Shown: in pieces, positions 11,978-20,414 of the stretch | Position numbering within the stretch: position 1 is the stretch's first letter | Layout of the letters: each line of letters opens with the position of its first letter | Assembly (NCBI GenBank): GCA_902763685.1 | Contig: CACWTF010000022.1 | Coordinates: 1-32,025 of the forward strand | Length of the DNA stretch: 32,025 nt | Reading direction: 5' to 3' | Source of the DNA: a methanogenic archaeon | GTDB lineage: Archaea; Thermoplasmatota; Thermoplasmata; Methanomassiliicoccales; Methanomethylophilaceae | Position numbers and translations under genes: made by a program | Notes under the pieces: model-generated | Database searches by the model: none | Seen by the model: only the letters and a program-made list of their open reading frames with translations | What the model was told of the DNA's origin: nothing

Positions 11978-14302
11978 ATGGTCGTTCCGGATGCCAAGAC
12001 CTTCATCGCGTTCGCTGCCACCGCGGCCGTCCTCATCGCGGGGTGCGGGCTCGTCCTTTTCCAGCCCGGAGACGATCTTTCCGATTCCATTCTCATGATC
12101 GGACACGAGGGCATCTACGAGAACGGCACCTACTCCAGTGTGGTCATCTCCCCCGAGGTGGGCGACGGCCATGTCGTCCTGAGGAACATCACCATCCTGG
12201 GCTCCCTCACAGTCAACGGAGGGGGAAGCGGCACGGTGGTCCTGGAAGGGTGCGATAACCGGGGGACCACCACGGTGGACAAGACGGGCGGTCAGCCGGT
12301 CCGTATCCTCCTTAAAGGTACGGAACTGTCATCATTGGATGCCGCCTCCGATCTGATCCTGGAAGGCGATTCCGGATCCTCCTTCGGTACGGTGAGCCTG
12401 AAGGATTCCAAGGCCGTCGTCCAGGGATCCGAGACCTCGATCGCCAGCATCGGCATGGGCGACGGTACCGAATTGGATGTCAGGGAAGGCACCGTCAGCG
12501 GAGTGAGCGTACCCGCCGAATGTTCCGCCACCGTGAGGACAGGTGCCGGGAGCACCCTCCCCAAGATAGATGTGGCAGGAGCAGTCACCGTCGACGGGGA
12601 GGACACGGGGATCGGTTCCGTCGTGATGAACGACGGTGCATCGCTCCTCGTACGCAAGGGTGCCGTCTCCGAGATCGACATCCCCCTAGAATGTTCCGCC
12701 ACACTGCAGGCCGATGCCAGGGCCGCCATAGGTAACGTTTCCGTTTCGGGAAAGGTCAGCGTCGAGGGCTCTGATACGGTCGTCTCGAAGGCCGTTCTCA
12801 AGGATAACGCATCCGTCTCGGTCAGTGCTGGCACAGTGGATAGTCTGGAAGTACCCAAGGGCATCTCCGTTACCGTCACGACCGAATCCGGAGGATTAGT
12901 GAGGGCTGCCGATGTGAACGGAACCCTGAACCTCGGCGGGGCGGAGACCAGGATCGACAGCGTCACCATGGGGGACGGATCCTCCATGGATGTGGGCCGC
13001 GGAGAGGTAGCTTTCGTGAGCCTGCCCGCGGAAAGTTCCGCAGTCCTCAGGACAGCTTCCCAGGGTGCCATCCTCAGAGCCGACATCTCCGGCAAAGCGA
13101 CGATCGACGGTAATGACACGAGGATCGAATCCGTCGGTCTCGGCGACAGCTCGACCCTGCTCGTGGCCGGAGGCACCGTCTCCGAGGTCATCGTCCCTTC
13201 AGAGTGCTCCGCGGTTCTGCGTGCGGAAGCGGCAGGTTCCGTCGACACCCTTTCCGTTTCAGGTGCAGTGAGCATCGAAGGTGCCCAGACCGCCATCGCA
13301 CGTGCCGTACTCAACGACGGTTCCTCCGTCTCCGTTCTTGCAGGTTCCGTCGCGGAACTGAGCGTCTCCGCAGGCAGCACCGTCTCCGTCCGTACCGATG
13401 CAGACGGTATCGTCAAGAATGCGGAGGTGAACGGTGCACTGACCGTCGACGGCACCGAAACGAGGCTCGGTACCGTTGTGATGAACGATGGATCGGCCAT
13501 CGACATCCTCGGCGGGGAGGTCGGTTCCCTGTGCGTCGCATCCGGCGGTTCCGTCACATTCAAAGGACGGATCTGCGAAGTCTCCGTCGCAGGCAGCATC
13601 ACTGTCGACGGCGAGGATACCGGTATCGGCAGCGTTCTCATGGGTGACGGAGCCTCGCTCTATGTCAGGGAAGGAAACATCACCGATGTCATCATCCCCG
13701 CCGAATGTTCGGCAAGCGTCAGGACTGAGGCATGTGGTGTCATAGACAATGCATCGGTCTCCGGTGGTATCATCTTAGAAGGTCAGGATACCGCAGTCTC
13801 CGGTTTCACCCTCAGCGACGGTTCCTCCGTATCGGTGGGCTCCTGCACCCTCTCAGGCCTGGTGATTCCCGAGGATACCTCCGTATCGGTCTCGACCTTC
13901 GACGAGGGGATCGTCCGTAACATCGATGTCCGCGGGACCCTGAACGTTACCGGTTCCGACACCAGGATCGAGAACGTCAACCTGGAGGACGGTTCTGCCG
14001 TCGACGTCAAGGCTGGAACAGTGGATTCCGTGAACGTTGCCAAGGATTCCAGCATCACCCTCGACAAATCGGATTCGGCTGTGATCAGCAAAGCGGTCGT
14101 GGGGGACAACGTCTCCATCGATGCGTCCGACGATACCGACCTCTCCTCCGTCTACATCAGTATGTCTGAGGATGCCGAAGGCGATGTCGTCAGGATCAAG
14201 GACAGGGATGTCTCCGTCGGCGGCCTTTCCCCCGGTTCATGGTGGGACTGGTGGAAATGGTGGTGGGGATGGGCCTTCCTGCACGGTCAGTCGTTTTATT
14301 GA
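11978..14302 (+). CDS. Secreted 57-residue-repeat solenoid surface protein
   Basis: The 774-residue protein is not a named family that I recognise. It begins with an anchor helix (about 8-28) containing IAGC at 20-23, a canonical lipobox, so it may be a lipoprotein. A cap domain follows (about 40-144; IYENGTYSSVVISPEVG, then LEGCDNRGTTTV). Ten units then run from residue 145 to 710, each of 57 residues except unit 7 (53). The core of each unit is a VDGxDTxIxSVxMxDGSSxxV-like pattern that predicts a parallel beta-solenoid. Units 2-4, 5-7 and 8-10 form a three-unit higher-order repeat. A C-cap (711-755) and a tryptophan-rich tail (WWDWWKWWWGWAF, 755-767) close the protein. Both caps recur in the next gene. 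It is predicted to be leaderless. A role in adhesion or as a cell-surface spacer is inference. Confidence 0.85.
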   Translation: MVVPDAKTFIAFAATAAVLIAGCGLVLFQPGDDLSDSILMIGHEGIYENGTYSSVVISPEVGDGHVVLRNITILGSLTVNGGGSGTVVLEGCDNRGTTTVDKTGGQPVRILLKGTELSSLDAASDLILEGDSGSSFGTVSLKDSKAVVQGSETSIASIGMGDGTELDVREGTVSGVSVPAECSATVRTGAGSTLPKIDVAGAVTVDGEDTGIGSVVMNDGASLLVRKGAVSEIDIPLECSATLQADARAAIGNVSVSGKVSVEGSDTVVSKAVLKDNASVSVSAGTVDSLEVPKGISVTVTTESGGLVRAADVNGTLNLGGAETRIDSVTMGDGSSMDVGRGEVAFVSLPAESSAVLRTASQGAILRADISGKATIDGNDTRIESVGLGDSSTLLVAGGTVSEVIVPSECSAVLRAEAAGSVDTLSVSGAVSIEGAQTAIARAVLNDGSSVSVLAGSVAELSVSAGSTVSVRTDADGIVKNAEVNGALTVDGTETRLGTVVMNDGSAIDILGGEVGSLCVASGGSVTFKGRICEVSVAGSITVDGEDTGIGSVLMGDGASLYVREGNITDVIIPAECSASVRTEACGVIDNASVSGGIILEGQDTAVSGFTLSDGSSVSVGSCTLSGLVIPEDTSVSVSTFDEGIVRNIDVRGTLNVTGSDTRIENVNLEDGSAVDVKAGTVDSVNVAKDSSITLDKSDSAVISKAVVGDNVSIDASDDTDLSSVYISMSEDAEGDVVRIKDRDVSVGGLSPGSWWDWWKWWWGWAFLHGQSFY
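12410..14107 (+). repeat. Ten tandem 171-bp coding repeats with a three-unit super-period
   Basis: Each unit encodes 57 residues; unit 7 is 12 bases shorter. Units start at 12410, 12581, 12752, 12923, 13094, 13265, 13436, 13595, 13766 and 13937. Units 2, 5 and 8 share DTGIGS/DTRIES and ECSA. Units 3, 6 and 9 share SVSV and a TVSVRT-like strand. Units 4, 7 and 10 share ETR/DTR with MDV, IDI or VDV. This gives super-repeats 12581-13093, 13094-13594 and 13595-14107. Codons differ widely between similar units, so the copies are old. Confidence 0.85.
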
Positions 14303-14318
14303 GCGCAGCTCAAATTTT
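14297..14318 (+). terminator. Short hairpin overlapping the stop codon
   Basis: TTGAGC (14299-14304) and GCTCAA (14308-14313) with loop GCA form a six-base-pair stem that contains the stop codon. ATTTTTG follows. A weak but plausible terminator. Confidence 0.4.
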
Positions 14319-14390
14319 TGACGAAAACCGAGGTCCGCATATTAAAACGAAGTAATTTCGGAACAGGGCGGATTCGGCTTTTCTGACAAT

Positions 14391-14400
14391 CTTATAATAC
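14391..14400 (+). promoter_or_regulatory. TATA box of the giant adhesin gene
   Basis: CTTATAATAC lies about 36 bp before ATG 14432, giving a predicted leader of roughly ten bases. Confidence 0.45.
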
Positions 14401-14431
14401 TGTTAAATTGTACTTTTTAGCAGTTGATATT

Positions 14432-17400
14432 ATGGACAGTAAAATGCTGATTGCCATCGCCGCGACCGTTATCGTAGTCGGTGCGGGCTGCGGTGTATAT
14501 CTCATGATGGGAGGGGAGGAGGCCAAGGAGTCCATCCTTTCCATCACCGAGCCCGGCACGTACGAGAACGGCACCTACAGCAAGGTGATAATCTCCGCTG
14601 CCGTCGGTAACGAAGATGTACTGCTTAAGAACATCAAGATTCTGAAATCCCTGATAATCAGGGGCGGAGGAAGCCATTCGGTGACCCTTGAAGGGTGTAC
14701 CAATGATGGAACGACCACCGTAGAGAAGGAAGGTGGAGAGGATGTCCGCATCAATCTGGTCAACACCACCCTCTCTAACGTTCAGGTCACTTCCAATGTG
14801 ATTCTCGAGGCCGATGCCGATTCAGGCTTCAGCAATGTGAACCTCGACGGGGCCAACGCAACTGTCCAGGGTAACGAGACCAACATCGATAAGGTGACGA
14901 TGGGCAACGACACCAAGCTGGAGGTCAATGAGGGGAATGTCAAGGACGTCGACGTCCCTGCTCAGACAAATGCTACTGTCCAGACCGCCGCCGATGGAAA
15001 CATCCAGAACGCCAACGTCGCGGGTAATCTCACCGTTGACGGTTCCGAAACCACCGTAGGAAACGTAAACATGCAGAATGACTCCGCGCTCGATGTCCAG
15101 AACGGAACCGTCAGCAACGTGAACATCCCTTCGGGCTCCAACGTAGAGATAGGTAAGGCCTCTGACGGAACCATCACCGCCGCAACCGTAGGGGACGATG
15201 TTTCAATCGCGCCCACCGAAGGAACCGATTTGGGTGCCGTCAATTTCGAGATGGCTGATGATGCAACACAGGGTTCCGTGACGATCGGGGATTCCGAGCA
15301 GCACGTCCACAAGCTTGAGCCCATCGGAGCGGATTGGAACACCTTCGATAAGGAGTCCATGACAGTTTCGGTGATTTTACGTTGCACCATAGATGATTGC
15401 CCCGACGGCCAGGAATTCACAGTTACCAAAACATACGACGTTTCCAGAGAGGTAATAGAGGAGGCTACCTGTACCGAGGACGGTCGTGCATGTTATTTCA
15501 CGTCCATACCTGGTGACAACGGGCTCCCAGAAACCATCCCTGCTCTCGGACACGATCTTATACACCACGAAGCAAAAGAGATGACCTGTGACGAAGACGG
15601 TTGGAACGAGTACGATACTTGTTCCAGGTGCGACTATTCCACCAAGGTCGTAATCCCCAAGGAGCACGACCTGACCCAGCATCCTGCAAAGGCTCCTACC
15701 TGTACCGAGGTGGGATGGGAGGCTTACGAGGATTGTTCCAAATGCGACTACACAACCTACCAGGAGATCCCTGCTCTCGGTCACAACTATGGGACCCACA
15801 CTGTTCTTTGGGATACCCATGATGTGGATGCCAATACCGTTGAAGTGAAGGATGAGTGTACCAGATGCGATGAGTCTGAGGAGGGACATTCCAGGGTATG
15901 GACTGCTACCGTTCAGAAAGAAGTGACCGATCCCACCTGTACCGCGCCTGGGCGCATACGCTACTATGTTCCCAATACCGGTGACAACGACCGTTCCGAA
16001 ACCTTGGACGCACTGGGTCACCACCTTATCCACCATGATGCCAAGGCTCCCACCTGCACTGATTCAGGCTGGAACGAATATGACACCTGTTCCAGATGCG
16101 ATTATTCAACATTCAACGAGATCCCTGCCACCAGCCATCAATGGGTCGATGTCCCTGCAAAGGAACCTACGATGGAAGAGGAGGGATGGACCGCCCACCG
16201 CGAGTGCAGCGTCTGTCATGAAACAGAAGGAAAGCAGACTATCCCGCCCCTTGCAGGTTTCACCGTCACGGTGTATGGCGGAAAGGTGGCTAAGGTCGGG
16301 CAGCCCCTTGAAACATCCGTGATCCGTGTAGGTTACGGAACCGAGGTTCATGTGGAGTTTGACGGCGACGATTGTGCCTACTGGACCAGCAACCGTTCGG
16401 ATTATGCCGCTGGTAACAGTTTCAATGCTCTTGTATACTGCGATCTGTACTTCACTCCCCATCCCGCACAGGACAAGCAATACGGCAGTTGGGTCAAGAC
16501 CGACGCAACTTGCGATACGGACGGTCTGTGGTATCGCGAATCCACTGACGGTCAGTGGAAGGAGTGGATCACCATCCCCGCTCACGGGCACCATCTCGTC
16601 GGCGATCTCACTGTGACCCAACAGCCGACCTGCGATTCCGAAGGTTCTGGATACCGTGTCTGCGACATTTGTCAGGAGCAGGTAACAGAATCAATCCCCG
16701 CCACCGAGCACCACTATGTGCAGGGCAATATCGTATCCCAGCCCGTCGGTACCGCTCCCGGAAAGATCACCCAGGTCTGTACCGAGTGCCACAAAGAGAA
16801 ACTGGTCGACTATTACATGCCGGTCTATCCCGAGATCCAGGACGGATACACCGTATATCTCAAGTGGGCGACAACCAACGACAGTATGAACTCGTCCGTA
16901 CACAGGGAAGAGACCCATACCGTATGGACCATTGACGACAACGGTACCTCCAGACAGGCGTACCTTTACGGAGTCAAGCGCTACTATGATTCCGGATCCT
17001 ATACCAACAGCGAGAGGGACGTTGCCGCATGGCTCCTTTGGGTTGACTACGGCCAGCACAGTCCCGTCTACATTGCCAGGGTGAACCAGGCTACTGATGC
17101 GGCATACGACACCTGGGGGGTTGCCGGCTACGTCGACAGCAAGACAGGTTTCATCGATTTCATCGACGGAATGCATCTTGGAACAGACAACGGAAGTTCC
17201 GCATCGCAGCTCTATTCACTCTACCGCTCCTGGACCGAACAGCTGAACAACGGCATGTCCGGACTCTACGAGACCGGGGACAGTTTCGTATTCAGGGGAA
17301 AGAACGTCACCCCTTACTTCAACGATGACGGGGCATTCTGGGTAGACGAGAACAACTGCTGTCTTTACAGGGCATTCGGTTCCGGTTACTACGCCAGCAT

Positions 17401-20188
17401 CTTGCAGGTGAAATCCATCGGACAGGAAACCCATCTTCCCTTCGAGCATGACTACGTGCCGATATTCTACAAGGACGTAAGCTTGAAATCCGCAGTCGCC
17501 AGATTCTTCAACAATATCCCCACGCTGAGCAGTGTCTCCTACCATCACGTGGAACTCCTCAACGGCGATTACGGATCCGGCGACAGGGCGGCCCCTGGCA
17601 AGGAGTTCTTCGACATTGAGAGCCTCGATTACGCGTTCACCCTTGCGACACCCTATTCGTGGATATCCTCCAGGAACCTTGAGGTCCAGGGATTGGACGG
17701 AACCTGGTATCCCGTCGAGACCGGCGACTACACCTTCGACGGCAAGAGCTATCGCGGATTGAAACTGGACGGACTCGTGACGGTGCCCCATTATGATTAC
17801 AACACTTTGGGTTACCTTTACGAGTATATGGTGCAGTGCCACAGCGACAACTTCGTGATGCCCGGAGCTCCTGAATTCAAGGGCATCTTCCTGAGATTCG
17901 CCGATGAGAACTACCCCGCTTCTAATATCACCGTTGCCAACGGAACCCTCGAGGATTACTCGGATGACGGTAACGGGGTCTACAGGATCGACGGAAACAC
18001 CACAATCTACCTGAGTCCCGATGAGATCTACGGAAAGCGCTTCGATTACTGGGAGGTCACCGTAGACGGCGTCAAGACCCAGTTGGAGGATAACCATTAC
18101 CAGGTCGTTCCCGGGAAGACCATCGCGATCGCCGCGGTTTACCGTGAATTGGCCGAGTATCATATCACCCTTTCAGCCGGTCCGGGCGGACTTGTGAATA
18201 CTTCGAGTATCACGTGTCTGGAGGAAGGAGAGTTCTCTGCCCTTGCGATCCCCGAACCCGGGTACGTATTCAGTGGGTGGTGGGATGTCACCAATGAGTA
18301 TACTTACAACTTCAACAGGGAACTGAGGGGCCACGCATATGGGGATATGTCCTTAATGGCACGTTTCGAGCCGGTCGATTTCGAGGCCGATAATCCCTAT
18401 ATGATGACCAACGTGACGATCACCAACGGTTTCCTTCAGGTGGACGATAACGGTACCCCCCTCACCTCGGTTTATGTTTCAGAGCCCAAGGGGCAGAGGG
18501 TGTACATCCTGGAGAACCCCCGCCTCGACGAGATATACAGATGGGATTGTGCCTATTCCGCTGAACTGGCCAACCCTACGAAATATACCATGTCTCCGGA
18601 CTATGCTGAGGAAGACGGACGTATAAATGTGAAGTATGCAGGAAAACTCACGACCGTGGTCGGGGTATTCACTGCCGATCTGAGCTTCTACGAACTTACT
18701 TATGATCTCAACGGAGCGGAGGGGAACGTAGAAGGAGGAACCTATGCCAACGACGAGGAGGTCTACCTCAGCGGTGCCCCCGAAAGGGAAGGTTACGACT
18801 TCAACGGATGGAATACCCAGGCCGATGGAAACGGAACACCGTATGAAGCACAGCAGAGGATCTTCCTGGATGGCAATCTCGTACTGTACGCACAGTGGTC
18901 ACCCAAGACCAGCACCGTGACCGTCTCGATGCCCTACGCTATCAATTACCAATTCTACAACATCACGCAGCAGAAGATCAATGTGATCTGCGGACAGCCT
19001 GCCCTCATCCCCGCAGGTATCGTTACGGATCTCAAGGGATTCACCATCACCGGGTGGAGTTACAACTACAATGCTGAGCTCGTGACCGTTGCAGCTGACG
19101 GTACCGGTACCGTGCCCTACGGAGTTACCAGCATAGTCGCGGTATGTTCGTATGTCACCTACACCCTGCACTTCGACAAGAACAATGCGAATGCCACCGG
19201 ATCGATGGATGACAGGACCTTCACCGTAAAGGACCTGAGCAGCGGCCAGTACCTTTCCCTGAGGACACCGTTCGGATACACCCTTGCCGGATACGATATC
19301 AGGGAATGGAAGTACGGTGGCACCACCGTCTCCGATAACGACGGAACAAGGCTCCTCCTGAAGTCATTCGTTCTCGATAGTCCTGCCGAAGCCCAGACCT
19401 TCGAGTTGGATGCGCAGTGGACGGAGATCACGCACACCCTGTATTACAAGAACAACTTCCAATATGCTGGATTCACTTCGGTGTACCCGCTCAATTTCTC
19501 CATCAGCGAGACGGCTTATCTGATGACGCAGAGCAATGTTATCTTCGGTTCAGCCACCTATTATCTCATCGGATGGACCGTGAACAGCGATGGTACAGGA
19601 ATCATGTTCAAGGGTGCCACTCCCGGTTCCGAACTGGTCCCGTACTGTACTGATTGCAAGATTAACGTCTACGCACAGTGGGCGGTCAAGGCCTACACGG
19701 TAGAGTTCTACGACGATTTCGAGTCGCAGGCCTCTGTAGCCACCCAGAATCTGCAATACGGTGCAGGTCCCACCGCCCTCATCAGCGTCGATTCGATGGT
19801 GAAGGAAGGCTGTACCTTCGTCGGATGGGATACCGACCCTTCGGCGAACAACGTGGTCTATCATGACGGCGACACCGTTTCCGATCTGGTAACAGACGGA
19901 TCGGCGTTCAAGCTGTACGCGGTATGGATCCACAGTTCCTACACCGTGCACTTCGATAAGAATGCAGAGGATGCGACCGGCGAGATGAGCGACCAGACCT
20001 TCAATGCCAATGAGGCAAAGGGTCTCACCCCCAATGCTTTCGCCAGGGAAGGTTATGAGTTCGACCGTTGGTGCACCACTGAGTACAACCAGGGAGAATT
20101 CTTCGACGATGGCCAGACGGTGAAGAACCTCACAACCGAGGAATCCATCACCCTGTATGCCATCTGGAAGCAGGCGCCCGGCTCTTGA
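14432..20188 (+). CDS. Giant adhesin-like surface protein (solenoid, CxxC repeats, InlB B-repeats)
   Basis: This 1,918-residue protein starts at ATG 14432 with an anchor helix (5-26, containing GAGCG). Residues 40-290 form a solenoid homologous to the preceding protein but with only two 57-residue units (142-198 and 199-255) and the same N- and C-caps. It is rich in N-x-T/S sequons. Residues about 344-790 hold repeated cysteine modules of the form ATCTEDG, CSRCDYST, IPALGHD, six or more copies. These are a bacterial gut-adhesin repeat type and resemble small zinc- or disulfide-stabilised domains. The middle (about 800-1250) is unrecognised and aromatic-rich. From about 1250 to the end come InlB B-repeat (Flg_new, Listeria-Bacteroides) domains with the GWxT, REGYxFxGW and LYAxW signatures. 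No C-terminal anchor is seen. It probably mediates contact with other cells or host material. Confidence 0.85.
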   Translation: MDSKMLIAIAATVIVVGAGCGVYLMMGGEEAKESILSITEPGTYENGTYSKVIISAAVGNEDVLLKNIKILKSLIIRGGGSHSVTLEGCTNDGTTTVEKEGGEDVRINLVNTTLSNVQVTSNVILEADADSGFSNVNLDGANATVQGNETNIDKVTMGNDTKLEVNEGNVKDVDVPAQTNATVQTAADGNIQNANVAGNLTVDGSETTVGNVNMQNDSALDVQNGTVSNVNIPSGSNVEIGKASDGTITAATVGDDVSIAPTEGTDLGAVNFEMADDATQGSVTIGDSEQHVHKLEPIGADWNTFDKESMTVSVILRCTIDDCPDGQEFTVTKTYDVSREVIEEATCTEDGRACYFTSIPGDNGLPETIPALGHDLIHHEAKEMTCDEDGWNEYDTCSRCDYSTKVVIPKEHDLTQHPAKAPTCTEVGWEAYEDCSKCDYTTYQEIPALGHNYGTHTVLWDTHDVDANTVEVKDECTRCDESEEGHSRVWTATVQKEVTDPTCTAPGRIRYYVPNTGDNDRSETLDALGHHLIHHDAKAPTCTDSGWNEYDTCSRCDYSTFNEIPATSHQWVDVPAKEPTMEEEGWTAHRECSVCHETEGKQTIPPLAGFTVTVYGGKVAKVGQPLETSVIRVGYGTEVHVEFDGDDCAYWTSNRSDYAAGNSFNALVYCDLYFTPHPAQDKQYGSWVKTDATCDTDGLWYRESTDGQWKEWITIPAHGHHLVGDLTVTQQPTCDSEGSGYRVCDICQEQVTESIPATEHHYVQGNIVSQPVGTAPGKITQVCTECHKEKLVDYYMPVYPEIQDGYTVYLKWATTNDSMNSSVHREETHTVWTIDDNGTSRQAYLYGVKRYYDSGSYTNSERDVAAWLLWVDYGQHSPVYIARVNQATDAAYDTWGVAGYVDSKTGFIDFIDGMHLGTDNGSSASQLYSLYRSWTEQLNNGMSGLYETGDSFVFRGKNVTPYFNDDGAFWVDENNCCLYRAFGSGYYASILQVKSIGQETHLPFEHDYVPIFYKDVSLKSAVARFFNNIPTLSSVSYHHVELLNGDYGSGDRAAPGKEFFDIESLDYAFTLATPYSWISSRNLEVQGLDGTWYPVETGDYTFDGKSYRGLKLDGLVTVPHYDYNTLGYLYEYMVQCHSDNFVMPGAPEFKGIFLRFADENYPASNITVANGTLEDYSDDGNGVYRIDGNTTIYLSPDEIYGKRFDYWEVTVDGVKTQLEDNHYQVVPGKTIAIAAVYRELAEYHITLSAGPGGLVNTSSITCLEEGEFSALAIPEPGYVFSGWWDVTNEYTYNFNRELRGHAYGDMSLMARFEPVDFEADNPYMMTNVTITNGFLQVDDNGTPLTSVYVSEPKGQRVYILENPRLDEIYRWDCAYSAELANPTKYTMSPDYAEEDGRINVKYAGKLTTVVGVFTADLSFYELTYDLNGAEGNVEGGTYANDEEVYLSGAPEREGYDFNGWNTQADGNGTPYEAQQRIFLDGNLVLYAQWSPKTSTVTVSMPYAINYQFYNITQQKINVICGQPALIPAGIVTDLKGFTITGWSYNYNAELVTVAADGTGTVPYGVTSIVAVCSYVTYTLHFDKNNANATGSMDDRTFTVKDLSSGQYLSLRTPFGYTLAGYDIREWKYGGTTVSDNDGTRLLLKSFVLDSPAEAQTFELDAQWTEITHTLYYKNNFQYAGFTSVYPLNFSISETAYLMTQSNVIFGSATYYLIGWTVNSDGTGIMFKGATPGSELVPYCTDCKINVYAQWAVKAYTVEFYDDFESQASVATQNLQYGAGPTALISVDSMVKEGCTFVGWDTDPSANNVVYHDGDTVSDLVTDGSAFKLYAVWIHSSYTVHFDKNAEDATGEMSDQTFNANEAKGLTPNAFAREGYEFDRWCTTEYNQGEFFDDGQTVKNLTTEESITLYAIWKQAPGS
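15460..16800 (+). repeat. Degenerate repeats encoding CxxC/IPALGH modules
   Basis: Within the giant adhesin, modules of about 40-60 residues recur with the order APTCTE, GWxxYxxCSRCDYST, xxIPALGH. Examples begin near 15467, 15583, 15697, 15934, 16048, 16162, 16507 and 16627. DNA identity is modest; protein pattern is clear. Confidence 0.7.
18680..20170 (+). repeat. InlB B-repeat (Flg_new) domains
   Basis: At least five to six copies of a roughly 70-90-residue beta-grasp repeat. They are recognised by YxVxFDKN or LTYDLNG, a REGYxFxGW or similar turn, and a closing LYAQW, LYAVW or LYAIW. Copies begin near 18690, 19155, 19434, 19690 and 19935; one divergent copy starts near 18900. Confidence 0.75.
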
Positions 20189-20316
20189 TATCCCGGCAAA
20201 CCTCTTACAAACCCTTTCCCAAACCCCTTCCGCCATACGGCTACCGATATCGGTTTTTGTCCGACGTCGGACTAACGTTTCGAGTGATTGTACGCATTCT
20301 AAACAGTGCCTTAAAA

Positions 20317-20330
20317 AATTTTATTTATTT
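20317..20330 (+). promoter_or_regulatory. TATA region upstream of the GMP synthase operon
   Basis: The A/T block TTTTATTTATTT (20319-20330) lies about 25 bp before ATG 20349. This would start transcription at the 21-codon leader ORF rather than at the GMP synthase ATG. Confidence 0.45.
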
Positions 20331-20348
20331 TTCTTCACTCGCACGGTC

Positions 20349-20414
20349 ATGGCAAAAGCGATCGCAGTCAAGGGGTCCGGATTCGGCCCCCGTTCCGCAG
20401 AGAGGGTGTTCTGA
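20349..20414 (+). CDS. Possible 21-residue leader peptide upstream of GMP synthase
   Basis: The frame encodes MAKAIAVKGSGFGPRSAERV plus a final F and stops in a TGATG overlap with the GMP synthase ATG at 20414. Its own ATG sits at the predicted transcription start, so it would be read from a leaderless message, and GAGGGTG near its end doubles as the ribosome-binding site for the next gene. Length, leaderless position and overlap together suggest a translated leader. No family is recognised and it may simply be 5' UTR. Confidence 0.4.
   Translation: MAKAIAVKGSGFGPRSAERVF

Noticed and set aside
12292-13641. Long antisense frame of 449 codons on the minus strand
   Set aside because: It mirrors the repeat array and has Ser/Pro/Thr-rich low-complexity content caused by the repeat and by GC-rich third positions; no start signal or family match.
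12410-14107. CRISPR array or satellite DNA
   Set aside because: The 171-bp periodicity is an open coding repeat with diverged codons, not short identical repeats with spacers.
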